Source of the DNA: Hyphococcus sp.
Lineage (GTDB): Bacteria > Pseudomonadota > Alphaproteobacteria > Caulobacterales > Parvularculaceae
Length of the DNA stretch: 64,000 bases
Direction of reading: 5' to 3'
NCBI GenBank assembly: GCA_028281665.1
Contig: JANQJK010000013.1
Span: forward strand, 1 to 64,000
Below are positions 26,021-34,557 of this stretch, in pieces. The notes under the pieces are model-generated. The model saw only the letters and a program-made list of their open reading frames with translations. It did not search any database and was not told the DNA's origin. The first letter of the stretch is position 1, and every line of letters begins with the position of its first letter. A program made the translations under genes and the position numbers.

Positions 26021-26632
26021 ATGACCGAAGAACTTCGAGAACTGGGCGAACACATCGCCGCCAATATCGACAGCGACGTCCATGGCGCGTCGGTGGAGCA
26101 TGGCGAGCTGAATATCTCCGCGCGCGCCGACCGCATCGTGCAGGTGTTGCAGTTTCTGCGCGACGATCCCTTGTGCAAATTCTCGGTGCTGATCGATCTG
26201 TGCGGCGTTGATTATCCCGCGCGCGGGAAACGCTTTGACGTTGTTTATCACCTCCTGTCCATGCACAATAACATGCGCATCCGCGTCAGGACGGCGATTG
26301 CCGAGGACGCGACCATTCCCACCGTCACCGGCGTTTATCCGGCGGCCGACTGGTTCGAGCGTGAGGCGTTCGACATGTACGGGATCGTGTTTTCCGGCCA
26401 CCCGGATCTGCGCCGCATTCTCACCGACTACAATTTCGAAGGCTATCCGCTGCGTAAGGACTTCCCGCTCACGGGCCATGTGGAGGTGCGCTATGATGAT
26501 GAACAAAAGCGCGTCGTCTATGAGCCGGTGAGCCTCGTCCAGGAGTATCGGAACTTCGACTACCTCTCCCCGTGGGAAGGCGCGCAATATGTGTTGCCGG
26601 GCGATGAGAAGGCCGAGGGCGGTAAGGAGTAG
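26021..26632 (+). CDS. nuoC: NADH:quinone oxidoreductase subunit C
   Basis: A 203-residue 30-kDa-type subunit. The signature block is [29 protein letters not shown], followed by [20 protein letters not shown]. It scaffolds the Q-module with NuoD and is separate from nuoD here, not fused. Two GFA-family genes are inserted after it. Confidence 0.97.
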   Translation: MTEELRELGEHIAANIDSDVHGASVEHGELNISARADRIVQVLQFLRDDPLCKFSVLIDLCGVDYPARGKRFDVVYHLLSMHNNMRIRVRTAIAEDATIPTVTGVYPAADWFEREAFDMYGIVFSGHPDLRRILTDYNFEGYPLRKDFPLTGHVEVRYDDEQKRVVYEPVSLVQEYRNFDYLSPWEGAQYVLPGDEKAEGGKE

Positions 26633-26637
26633 CCGCG

Positions 26638-27072
26638 ATGGGCGAAAAGACGGGCCAGTGCCTCTGCGGCGCGGTAAAATTCAGGGCGACGCCCAAATCC
26701 GGCGATGTCGGCGTTTGCCATTGCGGCATGTGCCAGCGCTGGAGTGGCGGGGTCTTCATGGCGGTTTCCTGTGGCGATCGGGTGGAGATCGAGGACGAAA
26801 CCCATCTTGGGGTCTATGTCTCCTCTGAATGGGGCGATCGCTGCTTCTGCGATGTATGCGGGTCAACCTTGTTCTGGCGCATGCGCGACGGGACGAATGT
26901 TGCGGTCGCTGCGCCGGCGTTTGACGACATGGCTGACCTTACATTCACCGAAGAAATTTTCATCGACGAAAAGCCGATGATGTACGCGTTCGTCAATGAA
27001 ACGATAAAGCGCACGGGCGCTGAAATGCGGGCGCAATTGGAAGCGCATCTCAAAAAGGAGAATGCGTCATGA
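26638..27072 (+). CDS. GFA/CENP-V family zinc protein, copy 1 in nuo cluster
   Basis: A 144-residue zinc-binding protein of the glutathione-dependent formaldehyde-activating family. Cysteine sets are CLC near residue 9, CHCGMC near 28 and CDVC near 72. It starts 5 nt after nuoC with AAGGAG before it, so it is in the operon. The first 18 codons are nearly identical to the next gene, and the DNA over this stretch too, which marks a local duplication. Family members act on S-hydroxymethylglutathione or related adducts; the substrate here is unknown. Confidence 0.85.
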   Translation: MGEKTGQCLCGAVKFRATPKSGDVGVCHCGMCQRWSGGVFMAVSCGDRVEIEDETHLGVYVSSEWGDRCFCDVCGSTLFWRMRDGTNVAVAAPAFDDMADLTFTEEIFIDEKPMMYAFVNETIKRTGAEMRAQLEAHLKKENAS

Positions 27073-27494
27073 CGGAAAAGACGGGCCAGTGCCTCTGCGG
27101 GGCGGTGAAATTCAGGGCGACGCCGAAAGCAAATGAAGTCACCATTTGTCATTGCGGAATGTGTCGTCGGCAAATGGCGGGACCGTTTTTCGCTATCGAA
27201 TGCGGCGACTCATTTCGGGCCGAAGATTCGCCATCTCTTGGCGTCTATTCAGCGTCTGACTATGGCGAGCGAGTTTTTTGCAAAGATTGCGGAACGTCAA
27301 TTGCGTGGCGGACCAGGGACAATACGTTTTCGGAAGTGTCGGTCAACGCCCTGAACGATATCGGCGATCTTGAATTGAAACAGGAAATTTTTGTGGACGA
27401 CAAGCCAGATTACTATTCCTTTGCCCAGCAAACAAGAAAGCTTACGGGCGCTGAAGTTTGGGAAGAATTCGAAGCGGCGCAAGGCGAAAGCTAA
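27069..27494 (+). CDS. GFA/CENP-V family zinc protein, copy 2 in nuo cluster
   Basis: A 141-residue paralogue of the preceding gene with the same Cys sets (CLC, CHCGMC, CKDC). Beyond the identical beginning it diverges and its GC content is visibly lower than that of nuo genes. The ATG overlaps the previous stop as ATGA and its TAA shares a base with the nuoD ATG, so the cluster is translated as one unit. Biological link with complex I is not known. Confidence 0.85.
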   Translation: MTEKTGQCLCGAVKFRATPKANEVTICHCGMCRRQMAGPFFAIECGDSFRAEDSPSLGVYSASDYGERVFCKDCGTSIAWRTRDNTFSEVSVNALNDIGDLELKQEIFVDDKPDYYSFAQQTRKLTGAEVWEEFEAAQGES

Positions 27495-28714
27495 TGGCTG
27501 ACGGTCATCGCATCCCCGAAGACTCTGCGTCCGACAAATCGTCGGAACGCGAATTCACGATCAATTTCGGCCCGCAGCACCCTGCGGCCCACGGCGTGCT
27601 GCGCCTCGTGCTGGAGCTTGACGGTGAGGTTGTCGAGCGCGTCGACCCTCATATCGGGCTTCTCCATCGGGGCACCGAGAAACTGATCGAGCATAAAACC
27701 TATCTACAGGCGATCCCCTATTTCGATCGGCTCGATTATGTGGCGCCCATGAACCAGGAGCATGCATTCTGCCTCGCGGCGGAAAAGCTCCTTCAGATCG
27801 ACGTGCCCAAACGCGCGCAGCACATCCGCGTGCTGTATTCGGAAATCGGGCGCATCCTTTCCCATCTCCTCAACATCACGACCCAGGCGATGGATGTCGG
27901 TGCGCTGACGCCGCCGCTTTGGGGTTTTGAGGAACGCGAAAAGCTCATGGTGTTTTATGAGCGCGCCAGCGGCAGCCGCATGCACGCGGCCTATTTCCGT
28001 GTCGGCGGCGTGCATCAGGATCTGCCGCCGGACCTGATCGACGATCTCGACGGCTGGTGCGATCAGTTCCCGGAAAAACTCGACGACATCGAAACGCTGA
28101 TCACCAACAACCGCATTTTTAAACAGCGCAACGTGGATATTGGCGTCGTTACTGCGGAAGAAGCGCTCGCCTGGGGCTTTTCCGGCGTGATGGTGCGCGG
28201 CTCGGGCATGGCGTGGGATTTGCGCCGGGCCCAGCCCTATGAGTCCTATGCAGAGTATGATTTCAAAGTGCCGGTGGGTAAAAACGGCGACTGTTACGAC
28301 CGCTACATCATTCGCGTTGAGGAAATGCGCCAGTCGGTTTCAATCATGAAACAGGCGATTGCGAAGCTGCGCGAAACGCCGGGGCCGGTGATGACGACCG
28401 ACGGCAAGGTCGCCCCGCCCAAGCGCGAGAAGATGAAAGGGAACATGGAGTCCCTCATTCATCACTTCAAGCTCTATACGGAGGGCTTTCACGTGCCGAA
28501 AGGCGAGGTCTATACCGCCGTCGAGGCGCCAAAAGGCGAGTTCGGCGTTTATCTCGTTTCCGACGGCACGAACAAACCCTATCGCTGCAAGATCCGTGCG
28601 CCCGGCTATCCGCATCTTCAGGCCATGGACTGGATCAACCGCGGACACCTGCTCGCCGATGTCTCCGCGATCCTCGGTTCGCTGGATATCGTGTTTGGCG
28701 AGATTGATCGGTGA
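27494..28714 (+). CDS. nuoD: NADH:quinone oxidoreductase subunit D
   Basis: A 406-residue 49-kDa-type subunit. The quinone-site loop is [13 protein letters not shown] near residue 30, and the subunit ends with the conserved DIVFGEIDR. The ATG at 27494 sits on the stop of the second GFA gene (TAATG). It lines the quinone cavity with NuoB. The 3' end overlaps the next gene by 4 nt. Confidence 0.97.
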   Translation: MADGHRIPEDSASDKSSEREFTINFGPQHPAAHGVLRLVLELDGEVVERVDPHIGLLHRGTEKLIEHKTYLQAIPYFDRLDYVAPMNQEHAFCLAAEKLLQIDVPKRAQHIRVLYSEIGRILSHLLNITTQAMDVGALTPPLWGFEEREKLMVFYERASGSRMHAAYFRVGGVHQDLPPDLIDDLDGWCDQFPEKLDDIETLITNNRIFKQRNVDIGVVTAEEALAWGFSGVMVRGSGMAWDLRRAQPYESYAEYDFKVPVGKNGDCYDRYIIRVEEMRQSVSIMKQAIAKLRETPGPVMTTDGKVAPPKREKMKGNMESLIHHFKLYTEGFHVPKGEVYTAVEAPKGEFGVYLVSDGTNKPYRCKIRAPGYPHLQAMDWINRGHLLADVSAILGSLDIVFGEIDR

Positions 28715-29157
28715 AGGCAGCGCTTTCTGCCTGCGCCTTGGTGCTGATGGCTTTAGGGCCTAGCCCGCTCGCTGCTAACGACGCCGAGGCGCTGGATGAA
28801 GAGCGACGCGAATACATGTCGTCCAAACAATATGAGCGACAATGTCGGCAAATCCGAAAGAAGTTTCCGGATGTGCAAAGCGAAAATGCGGAACGCGGTG
28901 AGGAGCCCAAGCTGCTTTGCCGCATGCCCCCAAGCTTTCCTGACAGCTGTCAATCGACGGCTAATCGACGACAGAGTGTAGACTTGGTGTACGACGTAAC
29001 TGCCGACGGTTATACGACCAACATTCGTCTTTCAAAGACCGACAACGAGTGCTTTGTTTCAGCCGCTGTACGGTCATTAATGCTCTGGCGTTATGAGGCC
29101 TCCGAAAACGGAGCGACCGATCTGGAGACGACAATCGTCTTCGAATTTGTCGGGTGA
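28711..29157 (+). CDS. Secreted TonB C-terminal-like domain protein
   Basis: A 148-residue protein. The N-terminal 22 residues form a signal peptide ending LAAND. The second half ([20 protein letters not shown], then [17 protein letters not shown]) has the pattern of the TonB C-terminal fold seen in many periplasmic proteins. No transmembrane anchor beyond the signal, so it is probably periplasmic. GTG start overlaps the nuoD stop as GTGA, implying translational coupling. GC content is lower than in nuoD. Function unknown. Confidence 0.62.
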   Translation: MKAALSACALVLMALGPSPLAANDAEALDEERREYMSSKQYERQCRQIRKKFPDVQSENAERGEEPKLLCRMPPSFPDSCQSTANRRQSVDLVYDVTADGYTTNIRLSKTDNECFVSAAVRSLMLWRYEASENGATDLETTIVFEFVG

Positions 29158-29201
29158 GGTTTCCGCTTTCGCCGCCGATCTGTCGGTGATATTTCGGTCC
29201 C

Positions 29202-30032
29202 ATGACCCGCCAGGAAACAGGCGACTTCTGCTACGACTTCGCGCGCGACGATGACGGCGCCGTTGCATTCCGTTGCAGCGACGATGCGGAAAAGTGGCCG
29301 TGGCTGAAGCTCCACCCGGCGAACAACATCGCCGTTCAGGCCACCAACTATTATGCGCTTACGGGGGTTTCGCATTTTGCCGGCCGCATGGACGGATCGA
29401 AATGGTCGGCGCTCACGAAGTTTGAGTGGCGGACCCATCAAACCGGCGCTGACGCGCAGCACCCGGCAACGGGGCGGGCCACCCATGAAGACGACGGCCT
29501 CGGATACGCCTGCTCGTTTTCCGACAAAGAGGGCCGGCCCGTCTACGATGTTTCCGGCGCCGGCGTTGTCTTTAAGACGCGCGATTTCGAGGGGTGGCGC
29601 GCGAAAGCCAAGGAAAAGGTCAGGGCGTTGGCTGTGCCGGATGACTTTTCATTCGCGCGGCCCGAGGCGGTTGGCGTTCAAACTCAAGGCGAAGTCTTTG
29701 TTGCACCGCTGAGCGAGGACGAGGCCGGCCTTCACGCCCATGCGCTGTTGCTCGCGGAGACCGCATTTCTGCCCGTGCATCCTTACCATGGTGGTTCGGG
29801 CGATCATGTGAATTCCAGCCAGCTATGCGATGCCGTGCAGCAGACGGCGCACCTTATTGGAGGGCGCGGATTTACGAGCGGCGGCTCGGCGATCTTTTCA
29901 CGCTATGTTGAACTTGACCGGCCGTTTCGCGTAAGGCTCGTCTCCAACGCTGACGACAGGCGCCGCATGGCTTTTGCGGTGGAACAGGCGGACGCCAAAT
30001 GTGCGGAAATCGAGTTTCGGTACGATGATTAA
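29202..30032 (+). CDS. Uncharacterised protein, possible double hotdog fold
   Basis: A 276-residue protein I cannot name. It has no signal peptide or membrane segment. The C-terminal half contains DHVNSSQLCDAVQQTAHLI followed by FSRYVELDRPFRVRLV, a helix-then-strand pattern reminiscent of hotdog enzymes such as AfsA-like or thioesterase proteins; this is a weak fold guess. The N-terminal half (KWPWLKLHPANNIAVQATNYY onward) could be a second copy. It overlaps the next gene by 8 nt. Confidence 0.6.
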   Translation: MTRQETGDFCYDFARDDDGAVAFRCSDDAEKWPWLKLHPANNIAVQATNYYALTGVSHFAGRMDGSKWSALTKFEWRTHQTGADAQHPATGRATHEDDGLGYACSFSDKEGRPVYDVSGAGVVFKTRDFEGWRAKAKEKVRALAVPDDFSFARPEAVGVQTQGEVFVAPLSEDEAGLHAHALLLAETAFLPVHPYHGGSGDHVNSSQLCDAVQQTAHLIGGRGFTSGGSAIFSRYVELDRPFRVRLVSNADDRRRMAFAVEQADAKCAEIEFRYDD

Positions 30033-30297
30033 TCAGGTTCCATCTGTTACCTGCGGGACCCATGGCGAGCAGCCTCAGACATTCGTGTGCGTCCATATCA
30101 TCGAGTCGCTGAAGACCGGCGATCCGAAAGGGTTCTGGTGGTCGCGGGGCGAGGACGGCGTATGGGACGCCGTTTGCACCGACTGCAACAATCTCAGCCA
30201 GGCCGAATTCGACGCCCTGGGCGCCGATAACATCAAGGTCGTCTGTCTGGGTTGCTACGAAGACGCCGCCGCCCTCAACGAGGTCGAAATCGACTAG
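30025..30297 (+). CDS. Small cysteine-rich (zinc-ribbon-like) protein of unknown function
   Basis: A 90-residue protein from ATG 30025. Cysteines and a histidine are spaced as in a metal site: C-x2-H near residue 9, C-x-H near 21, C-x2-C (CTDC) near 50 and C-x2-C (CLGC) near 72. The block GDPKGFWWSRGEDGVWDAVC is distinctive. It overlaps the preceding unknown gene by 8 nt, so the two are translated together. A metal-binding regulatory or chaperone role is a guess. Confidence 0.6.
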   Translation: MINQVPSVTCGTHGEQPQTFVCVHIIESLKTGDPKGFWWSRGEDGVWDAVCTDCNNLSQAEFDALGADNIKVVCLGCYEDAAALNEVEID

Positions 30298-30589
30298 CCG
30301 CCGGTTTGTTGCGCGCGGCGTTACAAATCCCCGTTTTTATCCGCGTTTCCCGCCGCGGCGGCCCTATGATGGGCCGTCGCCCGCCTGCGATCGTGGGCGC
30401 ACCGGGTTCGGGCAGGACGCCATGCAGGAGCCCGCGGCGGAAAACGGGTCCGGAAATGCGCCCGAAGCCCGATGATCGTATAGATCGTCGAGGTCAGCGC
30501 CCGGCCGGGCAGGGACGTTTCGGCCCCTTTCCATTCGCCGCCAATCAAGTAAGACAAGGCGCGAAAATCCGACTGTCGAGGAGAGCCCG
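30298..30589. other. 292-nt interval without a gene upstream of nuoE
   Basis: No ORF with coding character was found on either strand. The stretch is GC-rich and probably contains a promoter or leader for nuoE, whose ribosome site GAGGAG is at about 30578-30583. No clear terminator is seen. Confidence 0.5.
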
Positions 30590-31267
30590 ATGGCGCACCG
30601 CCGCCCCGCCAAGGACCAGCCCCAATCGTTCCAGTGGACGACCGAGAACCAGGACTGGTGCGAGGCGCAGATCAAGAAATATCCGGATGGCCGGCAGGCC
30701 TCCTGCATCATCCCGTTCCTGTGGCGCGGCCAGAAACAGGAAGGCTGGGTGTCGATCCCGATGATGGAGGCGATCGCCCGTCAGCTCGATATGCCCTATA
30801 TCCGCGTCTACGAGGTCGCGACGTTCTACACGATGTTCAACCTTGCCCCGGTCGGCGAGTACTTCGTCCAGCTCTGCGGCACGACGCCGTGCATGCTGCG
30901 CGGCGCCCAGGATTTGCGCGAGGTTTGCAAATCCGAGATCGGCCCGGAAATGCAGATCAGCGAAGACGGCAAGCTGTCATGGCTCGAAGTCGAATGCCTC
31001 GGCGCCTGCTGCAACGCGCCCATGGCGCAGATCTCCACAAAAGACGGGGACCACTATTACGAAGACCTGACGCCGGAGAACTTCAAACAGCTCCTCAGCG
31101 ATCTCCGCGCCGGCAAGGACGTCAAAACCGGAACGCAGAACCCGAAACGTCACACGTCCGATCCGGAGGGCGAAAACACAACGCTTACCGATCCGTCGCT
31201 CTACGACGGCTCGGCGGCGAAGCCACTGGACCAGATCCCGAACAGCCAGCCGGCGCCGGCGGAGTAA
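30590..31267 (+). CDS. nuoE: NADH:quinone oxidoreductase subunit E
   Basis: A 225-residue [2Fe-2S] subunit. The thioredoxin-like domain has Cys96 and Cys101 (LCGTTPC) and Cys136 and Cys140 (CLGAC), matching C-x4-C and C-x3-C. The C-terminal tail after about residue 180 is low-complexity and longer than in most NuoE. It works in the NADH-oxidising module with NuoF. Confidence 0.96.
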   Translation: MAHRRPAKDQPQSFQWTTENQDWCEAQIKKYPDGRQASCIIPFLWRGQKQEGWVSIPMMEAIARQLDMPYIRVYEVATFYTMFNLAPVGEYFVQLCGTTPCMLRGAQDLREVCKSEIGPEMQISEDGKLSWLEVECLGACCNAPMAQISTKDGDHYYEDLTPENFKQLLSDLRAGKDVKTGTQNPKRHTSDPEGENTTLTDPSLYDGSAAKPLDQIPNSQPAPAE

Positions 31268-31270
31268 GTC

Positions 31271-31348
31271 TTGAAGCGATTAATCGTCATGGCCGCCGTT
31301 CTCATGCTCGCCGCATGTTCTCATGCGCCGGAAAGCGATGCGGCGTAG
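31271..31348 (+). CDS. 25-residue mini-lipoprotein
   Basis: An ORF of 25 codons starts at TTG 31271, 3 nt after nuoE. The product reads MKRLIVMAAVLMLAAC then SHAPESDAA: a complete lipoprotein signal with lipobox LAAC and only nine residues after the Cys. This resembles entericidin-size lipoproteins. Its TAG stop overlaps the GTG of the next gene, consistent with coupled translation. Expression is unproven; it could be a remnant. Confidence 0.55.
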   Translation: MKRLIVMAAVLMLAACSHAPESDAA

Positions 31349-31590
31349 TGGGGCCGGGCCGCGACCATAAGAGCGAAGCCATTCGGGGGCTGATCAGGAT
31401 CGCCTTCTGGGAAGGGCTCGTGCTTGTTGTCGTTATCGCGTCCTATTTTGCGACCGGCAGCATCGCCGTGCTGATCGCCGGCCTTGTTGCGTCGGCGGCG
31501 CTGTTCGCGCCCATGTTCCTGCGCTGGGCGAAAGAGCACGGAAAAGCTGCAATATTGAAACCGAATTCAGTAGAAGAGAAACAGGGCTGA
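31348..31590 (+). CDS. Small two-helix membrane protein between nuoE and nuoF
   Basis: An 80-residue protein starting at GTG 31348, which overlaps the stop of the mini-lipoprotein. After a charged N-terminus there are two hydrophobic helices, about residues 17-37 and 40-57, then a basic tail. Composition and codon use fit a real gene. Unknown function; its place inside nuo suggests a possible assembly or accessory role in the inner membrane. Confidence 0.62.
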   Translation: MGPGRDHKSEAIRGLIRIAFWEGLVLVVVIASYFATGSIAVLIAGLVASAALFAPMFLRWAKEHGKAAILKPNSVEEKQG

Positions 31591-31593
31591 TCA

Positions 31594-32901
31594 ATGCTCG
31601 AAGATAAAGACCGGATATTCACGAACCTCTATGGCTTGCATGACTGGCGGCTGGAAGAGGCCAAGAAGCGCGGCGCCTGGAACGGCACGGCCGATTTCAT
31701 CCGTATGGGTCATGACTGGATCATCCAGCAGGTGAAGGATTCCGGTCTCCGCGGTCGCGGCGGTGCGGGCTTTCCGACAGGGCTCAAATGGTCGTTTATG
31801 CCCAAGGAAATTGGCGAGCGCCCGCACTACCTCGTGGTCAATGCGGACGAGTCCGAACCGGGCACATGCAAGGACCGGGAGATGATGCGGCACGATCCGC
31901 ATCTCTTTATCGAGGGCTGCCTGATTGCGTCTTACGCCATGAAGGCGAATGCCTGTTACGTCTACATTCGCGGCGAATATGTGGACGAACGCAACAACCT
32001 TCAGGCCGCCGTCGATGAGGCCTATGCCGCTGGTTTGCTTGGCAAAAACGCCGCCGGATCGGGCTGGGATTTTGACCTTTACGTCCATCACGGGGCGGGC
32101 GCCTATATCTGCGGCGAGGAGACGGCGCTGCTTGAGAGCCTCGAAGGCAAGAAAGGTCAGCCGCGCCTCAAACCGCCGTTTCCGGCGGGCGCCGGGCTCT
32201 ATGGCTGTCCGACGACGGTCAACAATGTTGAATCCATTGCGGTGGTCCCGACCATCCTGCGTCGCGGCGCAGACTGGTTTACGAAATTTGGCCGGGAGAA
32301 TAATCACGGCACGAAGGTTTTCTGCGTGTCCGGACATGTGGAGCGGCCGTGCAACGTCGAGGAGGCGATGTCCATCCCGCTCAAGAAACTGATCAACGAA
32401 CATTGCGGCGGCGTTCGTGGCGGCTGGGACAATCTGAAAGCCGTCATACCGGGCGGCTCGTCCGTGCCGCTCATTCCGCGCGAGATCTGCGACGACGTCC
32501 TGATGGATTTTGACGCGCTGAAAGACGTGAAGTCGGGGCTTGGCACGGCGGCCGTTATCGTCATGGACAAGTCGACAGACATCGTTCGCGCGATTTCGCG
32601 GATCTCATATTTCTACAAGCACGAATCCTGCGGTCAGTGCACGCCCTGCCGCGAAGGCACGGGCTGGATGTGGCGCGTGCTGGAACGCATGGCGGAAGGC
32701 AATTCGACCACGGATGAAATCGACAAGCTGCTGGACGTCGCCGGTCAGGTCGAAGGCCACACGATCTGCGCCCTGGGCGACGCTGCGGCGTGGCCGGTGC
32801 AGGGGCTTATCAGGCACTTCCGCGGCGAAATTGAGGAGCGCATAAACGCCTATCGCAGCGATCGCGGCGCGGTTTCCATGGCTGGCGTTGCTGCGGAATA
32901 A
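31594..32901 (+). CDS. nuoF: NADH:quinone oxidoreductase subunit F
   Basis: A 435-residue subunit binding FMN, NADH and cluster N3. The nucleotide loop [10 protein letters not shown] is at residues 54-63; the 4Fe-4S cysteines are Cys346, Cys349, Cys352 and Cys392. It starts 3 nt after the small membrane protein. The domain order is normal. Confidence 0.97.
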   Translation: MLEDKDRIFTNLYGLHDWRLEEAKKRGAWNGTADFIRMGHDWIIQQVKDSGLRGRGGAGFPTGLKWSFMPKEIGERPHYLVVNADESEPGTCKDREMMRHDPHLFIEGCLIASYAMKANACYVYIRGEYVDERNNLQAAVDEAYAAGLLGKNAAGSGWDFDLYVHHGAGAYICGEETALLESLEGKKGQPRLKPPFPAGAGLYGCPTTVNNVESIAVVPTILRRGADWFTKFGRENNHGTKVFCVSGHVERPCNVEEAMSIPLKKLINEHCGGVRGGWDNLKAVIPGGSSVPLIPREICDDVLMDFDALKDVKSGLGTAAVIVMDKSTDIVRAISRISYFYKHESCGQCTPCREGTGWMWRVLERMAEGNSTTDEIDKLLDVAGQVEGHTICALGDAAAWPVQGLIRHFRGEIEERINAYRSDRGAVSMAGVAAE

Positions 32902-33026
32902 CGCCTGTGTGAAAGTTGGCCGCGACAGTTGCTATTCGTCGTGAATCGCAAAAAGCCTTGTATTGCAGCGAATCTCGTGATTTCACTGCATTTCGCTTCC
33001 ACTGATTCGCAAAGGAAATTTTCTAA

Positions 33027-33476
33027 ATGGCTGTGAAAAGAAAGACCGCAAAGCGCAAGGCGCCGGCAAAAAAGAAGACCGCCCGCAAAGCGCCGGCAAA
33101 ACGTAAAGCCCCTGCGAAACGCAAGGCGCCGGCAAAACGCAAAGCCCCCGCGCGCAAAACTGCGGCGAAGAAGAAAACAGCAAAGAAGGCGCTGCCTGAT
33201 ACGCTGACCCTGAAACACCTCGCGGCGGAGCTCTCCGAGGCCCATGAGATCCCCAAAAAGCAGGCTGAAGAGTTGCTGGGCGATTTTATCGATTCCATCG
33301 GCGGCTGGCTGAAAAAGGGCAAGCGCATCCGCATTCCGGGCTTCGGCATCCTACAGGTTCGTCACCGCGCCGCGCGCTGGGGGCGTAACCCGGCCACCGG
33401 CGAAAGGATCCGCATCAAGGCTTCCAAGAAGGTGGCCTTCCGCGTTGCCAAGGACCTCAAAGAGCGCGTTCTCTAA
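33027..33476 (+). CDS. HU-family DNA-binding protein with histone H1-like lysine/alanine/proline tail
   Basis: A 149-residue protein. Residues 1-55 are a basic repeat region built from RKAPAK-type units. Residues about 56-149 are an HU/IHF domain with KKQAEELLGDFIDSIGGWL, IRIPGFGILQVRHRAARWGRNPATGE and KVAFRVAKDL, including the beta-arm RNP motif. It binds DNA non-specifically, and the tail resembles eukaryotic H1 and the HupB-type tails of actinobacteria. It has its own promoter gap (32902-33026) and is followed by a terminator, so it is a separate transcription unit inside nuo. Confidence 0.85.
   Translation: MAVKRKTAKRKAPAKKKTARKAPAKRKAPAKRKAPAKRKAPARKTAAKKKTAKKALPDTLTLKHLAAELSEAHEIPKKQAEELLGDFIDSIGGWLKKGKRIRIPGFGILQVRHRAARWGRNPATGERIRIKASKKVAFRVAKDLKERVL
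33060..33155 (+). repeat. Tandem codon repeats coding the H1-like tail
   Basis: Repeated 15-18-nt units coding KRKAPA, such as GCGCCGGCAAAACGC, occur several times in row. The repeats are in frame with the HU gene. Slippage here would change tail length. Confidence 0.6.
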
Positions 33477-33503
33477 CAGCGCGACTGCCAATCGCAATTG
33501 CAT

Positions 33504-33544
33504 CGAGCGCCCGCGGCTTTTACCGTCGGGCGCTCGTTTTGTTT
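33504..33544 (+). terminator. Rho-independent terminator after the HU gene
   Basis: The stem CGAGCGCCCG (33504-33513) pairs with CGGGCGCTCG (33527-33536), followed by TTTTGTTT. It lies 28 nt after the HU stop. It divides the nuo region into at least two transcription units. Confidence 0.8.
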
Positions 33545-33555
33545 CGAGGTGTATA

Positions 33556-34101
33556 GTGACCGAAAGGCCCGGAGAATTGCGGATTGACGGCCCGGCGCCG
33601 TCGGCGTCGGCCGCGGAATTGTCCCATCTCGGCAAAGAGACGTTTATTCAGTCCTTTGGTCATCTTTATGAGGCTTCGGATCTCGAACAGTTTCTGTCCG
33701 AGAAACACGGGCCCGATATGTATCAATACCTGCTTGACGATCCGGACTGCGCCGTCTGGGTCGCGGTTAACGATACCGGGAAGCCCGTGGGTTATCTGGT
33801 CGCCGGTCCGTGCGACCTGCCGGTCGACAACATGCCGCCCGGCGCCGGCGAGCTGATGCGCTTTTATATCTTACAGGAATCTCAGGGCGGCGGCCTCGGC
33901 AGGCGCATGCTCGCCCTTGCATTGCCATGGTTAAATGAGCACTTCGAACATACATATCTCAGTGTGTACCAGGAGAACTTTGGGGCGCAGAGATTGTATG
34001 AACGGTATGGCTTTGAAACGGTTCAGAAGTACTTTTTCATGGTTGGCGATCACGCCGATCCGGAATTTATCATGAAACGCAAGGCGCAGATGGTTTCCTG
34101 A
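33556..34101 (+). CDS. GNAT-family N-acetyltransferase
   Basis: A 181-residue acetyltransferase. The acetyl-CoA motif is RFYILQESQGGGLGRRMLALA near residue 103-123, with the C-terminal GAQRLYERYGFETV block. GTG at 33556 is chosen because GAGG lies 7 nt upstream; earlier in-frame readings overlap the terminator. Substrate unknown. It sits between the HU gene and an 87-residue coiled-coil protein. Confidence 0.83.
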   Translation: MTERPGELRIDGPAPSASAAELSHLGKETFIQSFGHLYEASDLEQFLSEKHGPDMYQYLLDDPDCAVWVAVNDTGKPVGYLVAGPCDLPVDNMPPGAGELMRFYILQESQGGGLGRRMLALALPWLNEHFEHTYLSVYQENFGAQRLYERYGFETVQKYFFMVGDHADPEFIMKRKAQMVS

Positions 34102-34171
34102 CCGGGCGTCTGCGGCGGCGCTGCAATCGGTAAATCGCCTCGGCGACGCTTTAACCGGAGGATTTCACGGC

Positions 34172-34435
34172 ATGTCAAATGACAACGCGGCGCTCTCGGA
34201 AAAGCTCGACAGGATAGAGGCGGTCGTTTCCGACCTTGCGTCTTCGACCTTGGCCATCGCCGATCAACAATCGCTCCTTCAGCAGGAATTCGCGCGCAGC
34301 GCCGCTCAGCTTCAGCGGGTCGGGCTCAACCAGGAATCGTTCAAGCTCGCGGGCCAGCGGCGCGACAAGTCGCTGGCGGAAATCGCCGATGCGCTCCGCG
34401 CGATCCGGCGGGCGCTCGAAAACGCGGAAAAATGA
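34172..34435 (+). CDS. Small coiled-coil protein of unknown function
   Basis: An 87-residue protein predicted to be mainly helical, with heptad-like Leu/Ile spacing (LSEKLDRIEAVVSDL, LAEIADALRAIRRALENA). GGAGG precedes the ATG. It has no signal or membrane segment. Codon use matches neighbours, so I take it as real. It lies before nuoG. Confidence 0.62.
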   Translation: MSNDNAALSEKLDRIEAVVSDLASSTLAIADQQSLLQQEFARSAAQLQRVGLNQESFKLAGQRRDKSLAEIADALRAIRRALENAEK

Positions 34436-34557
34436 CCGCCCTCTGACCGGCTGTCTGACCGGTCGGGCGCGACGCGGGCGCGCACTGGCGCAGCGTGAAA
34501 AAGCCGTTTAAACCAGCCCGAAATCTGTGAGACGGAAGAAGACGAAAGGGCCCATCG

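Noticed and set aside
33060..33155. Short tandem repeats that could look like a CRISPR or VNTR
   Set aside because: They are in-frame codons for the basic tail of the HU protein, without spacers.
34452..34466. GACCGGTCGG, similar to the PaaR half-site
   Set aside because: No extended symmetry, no paa gene nearby, and the gap precedes nuoG; likely chance in GC-rich DNA.
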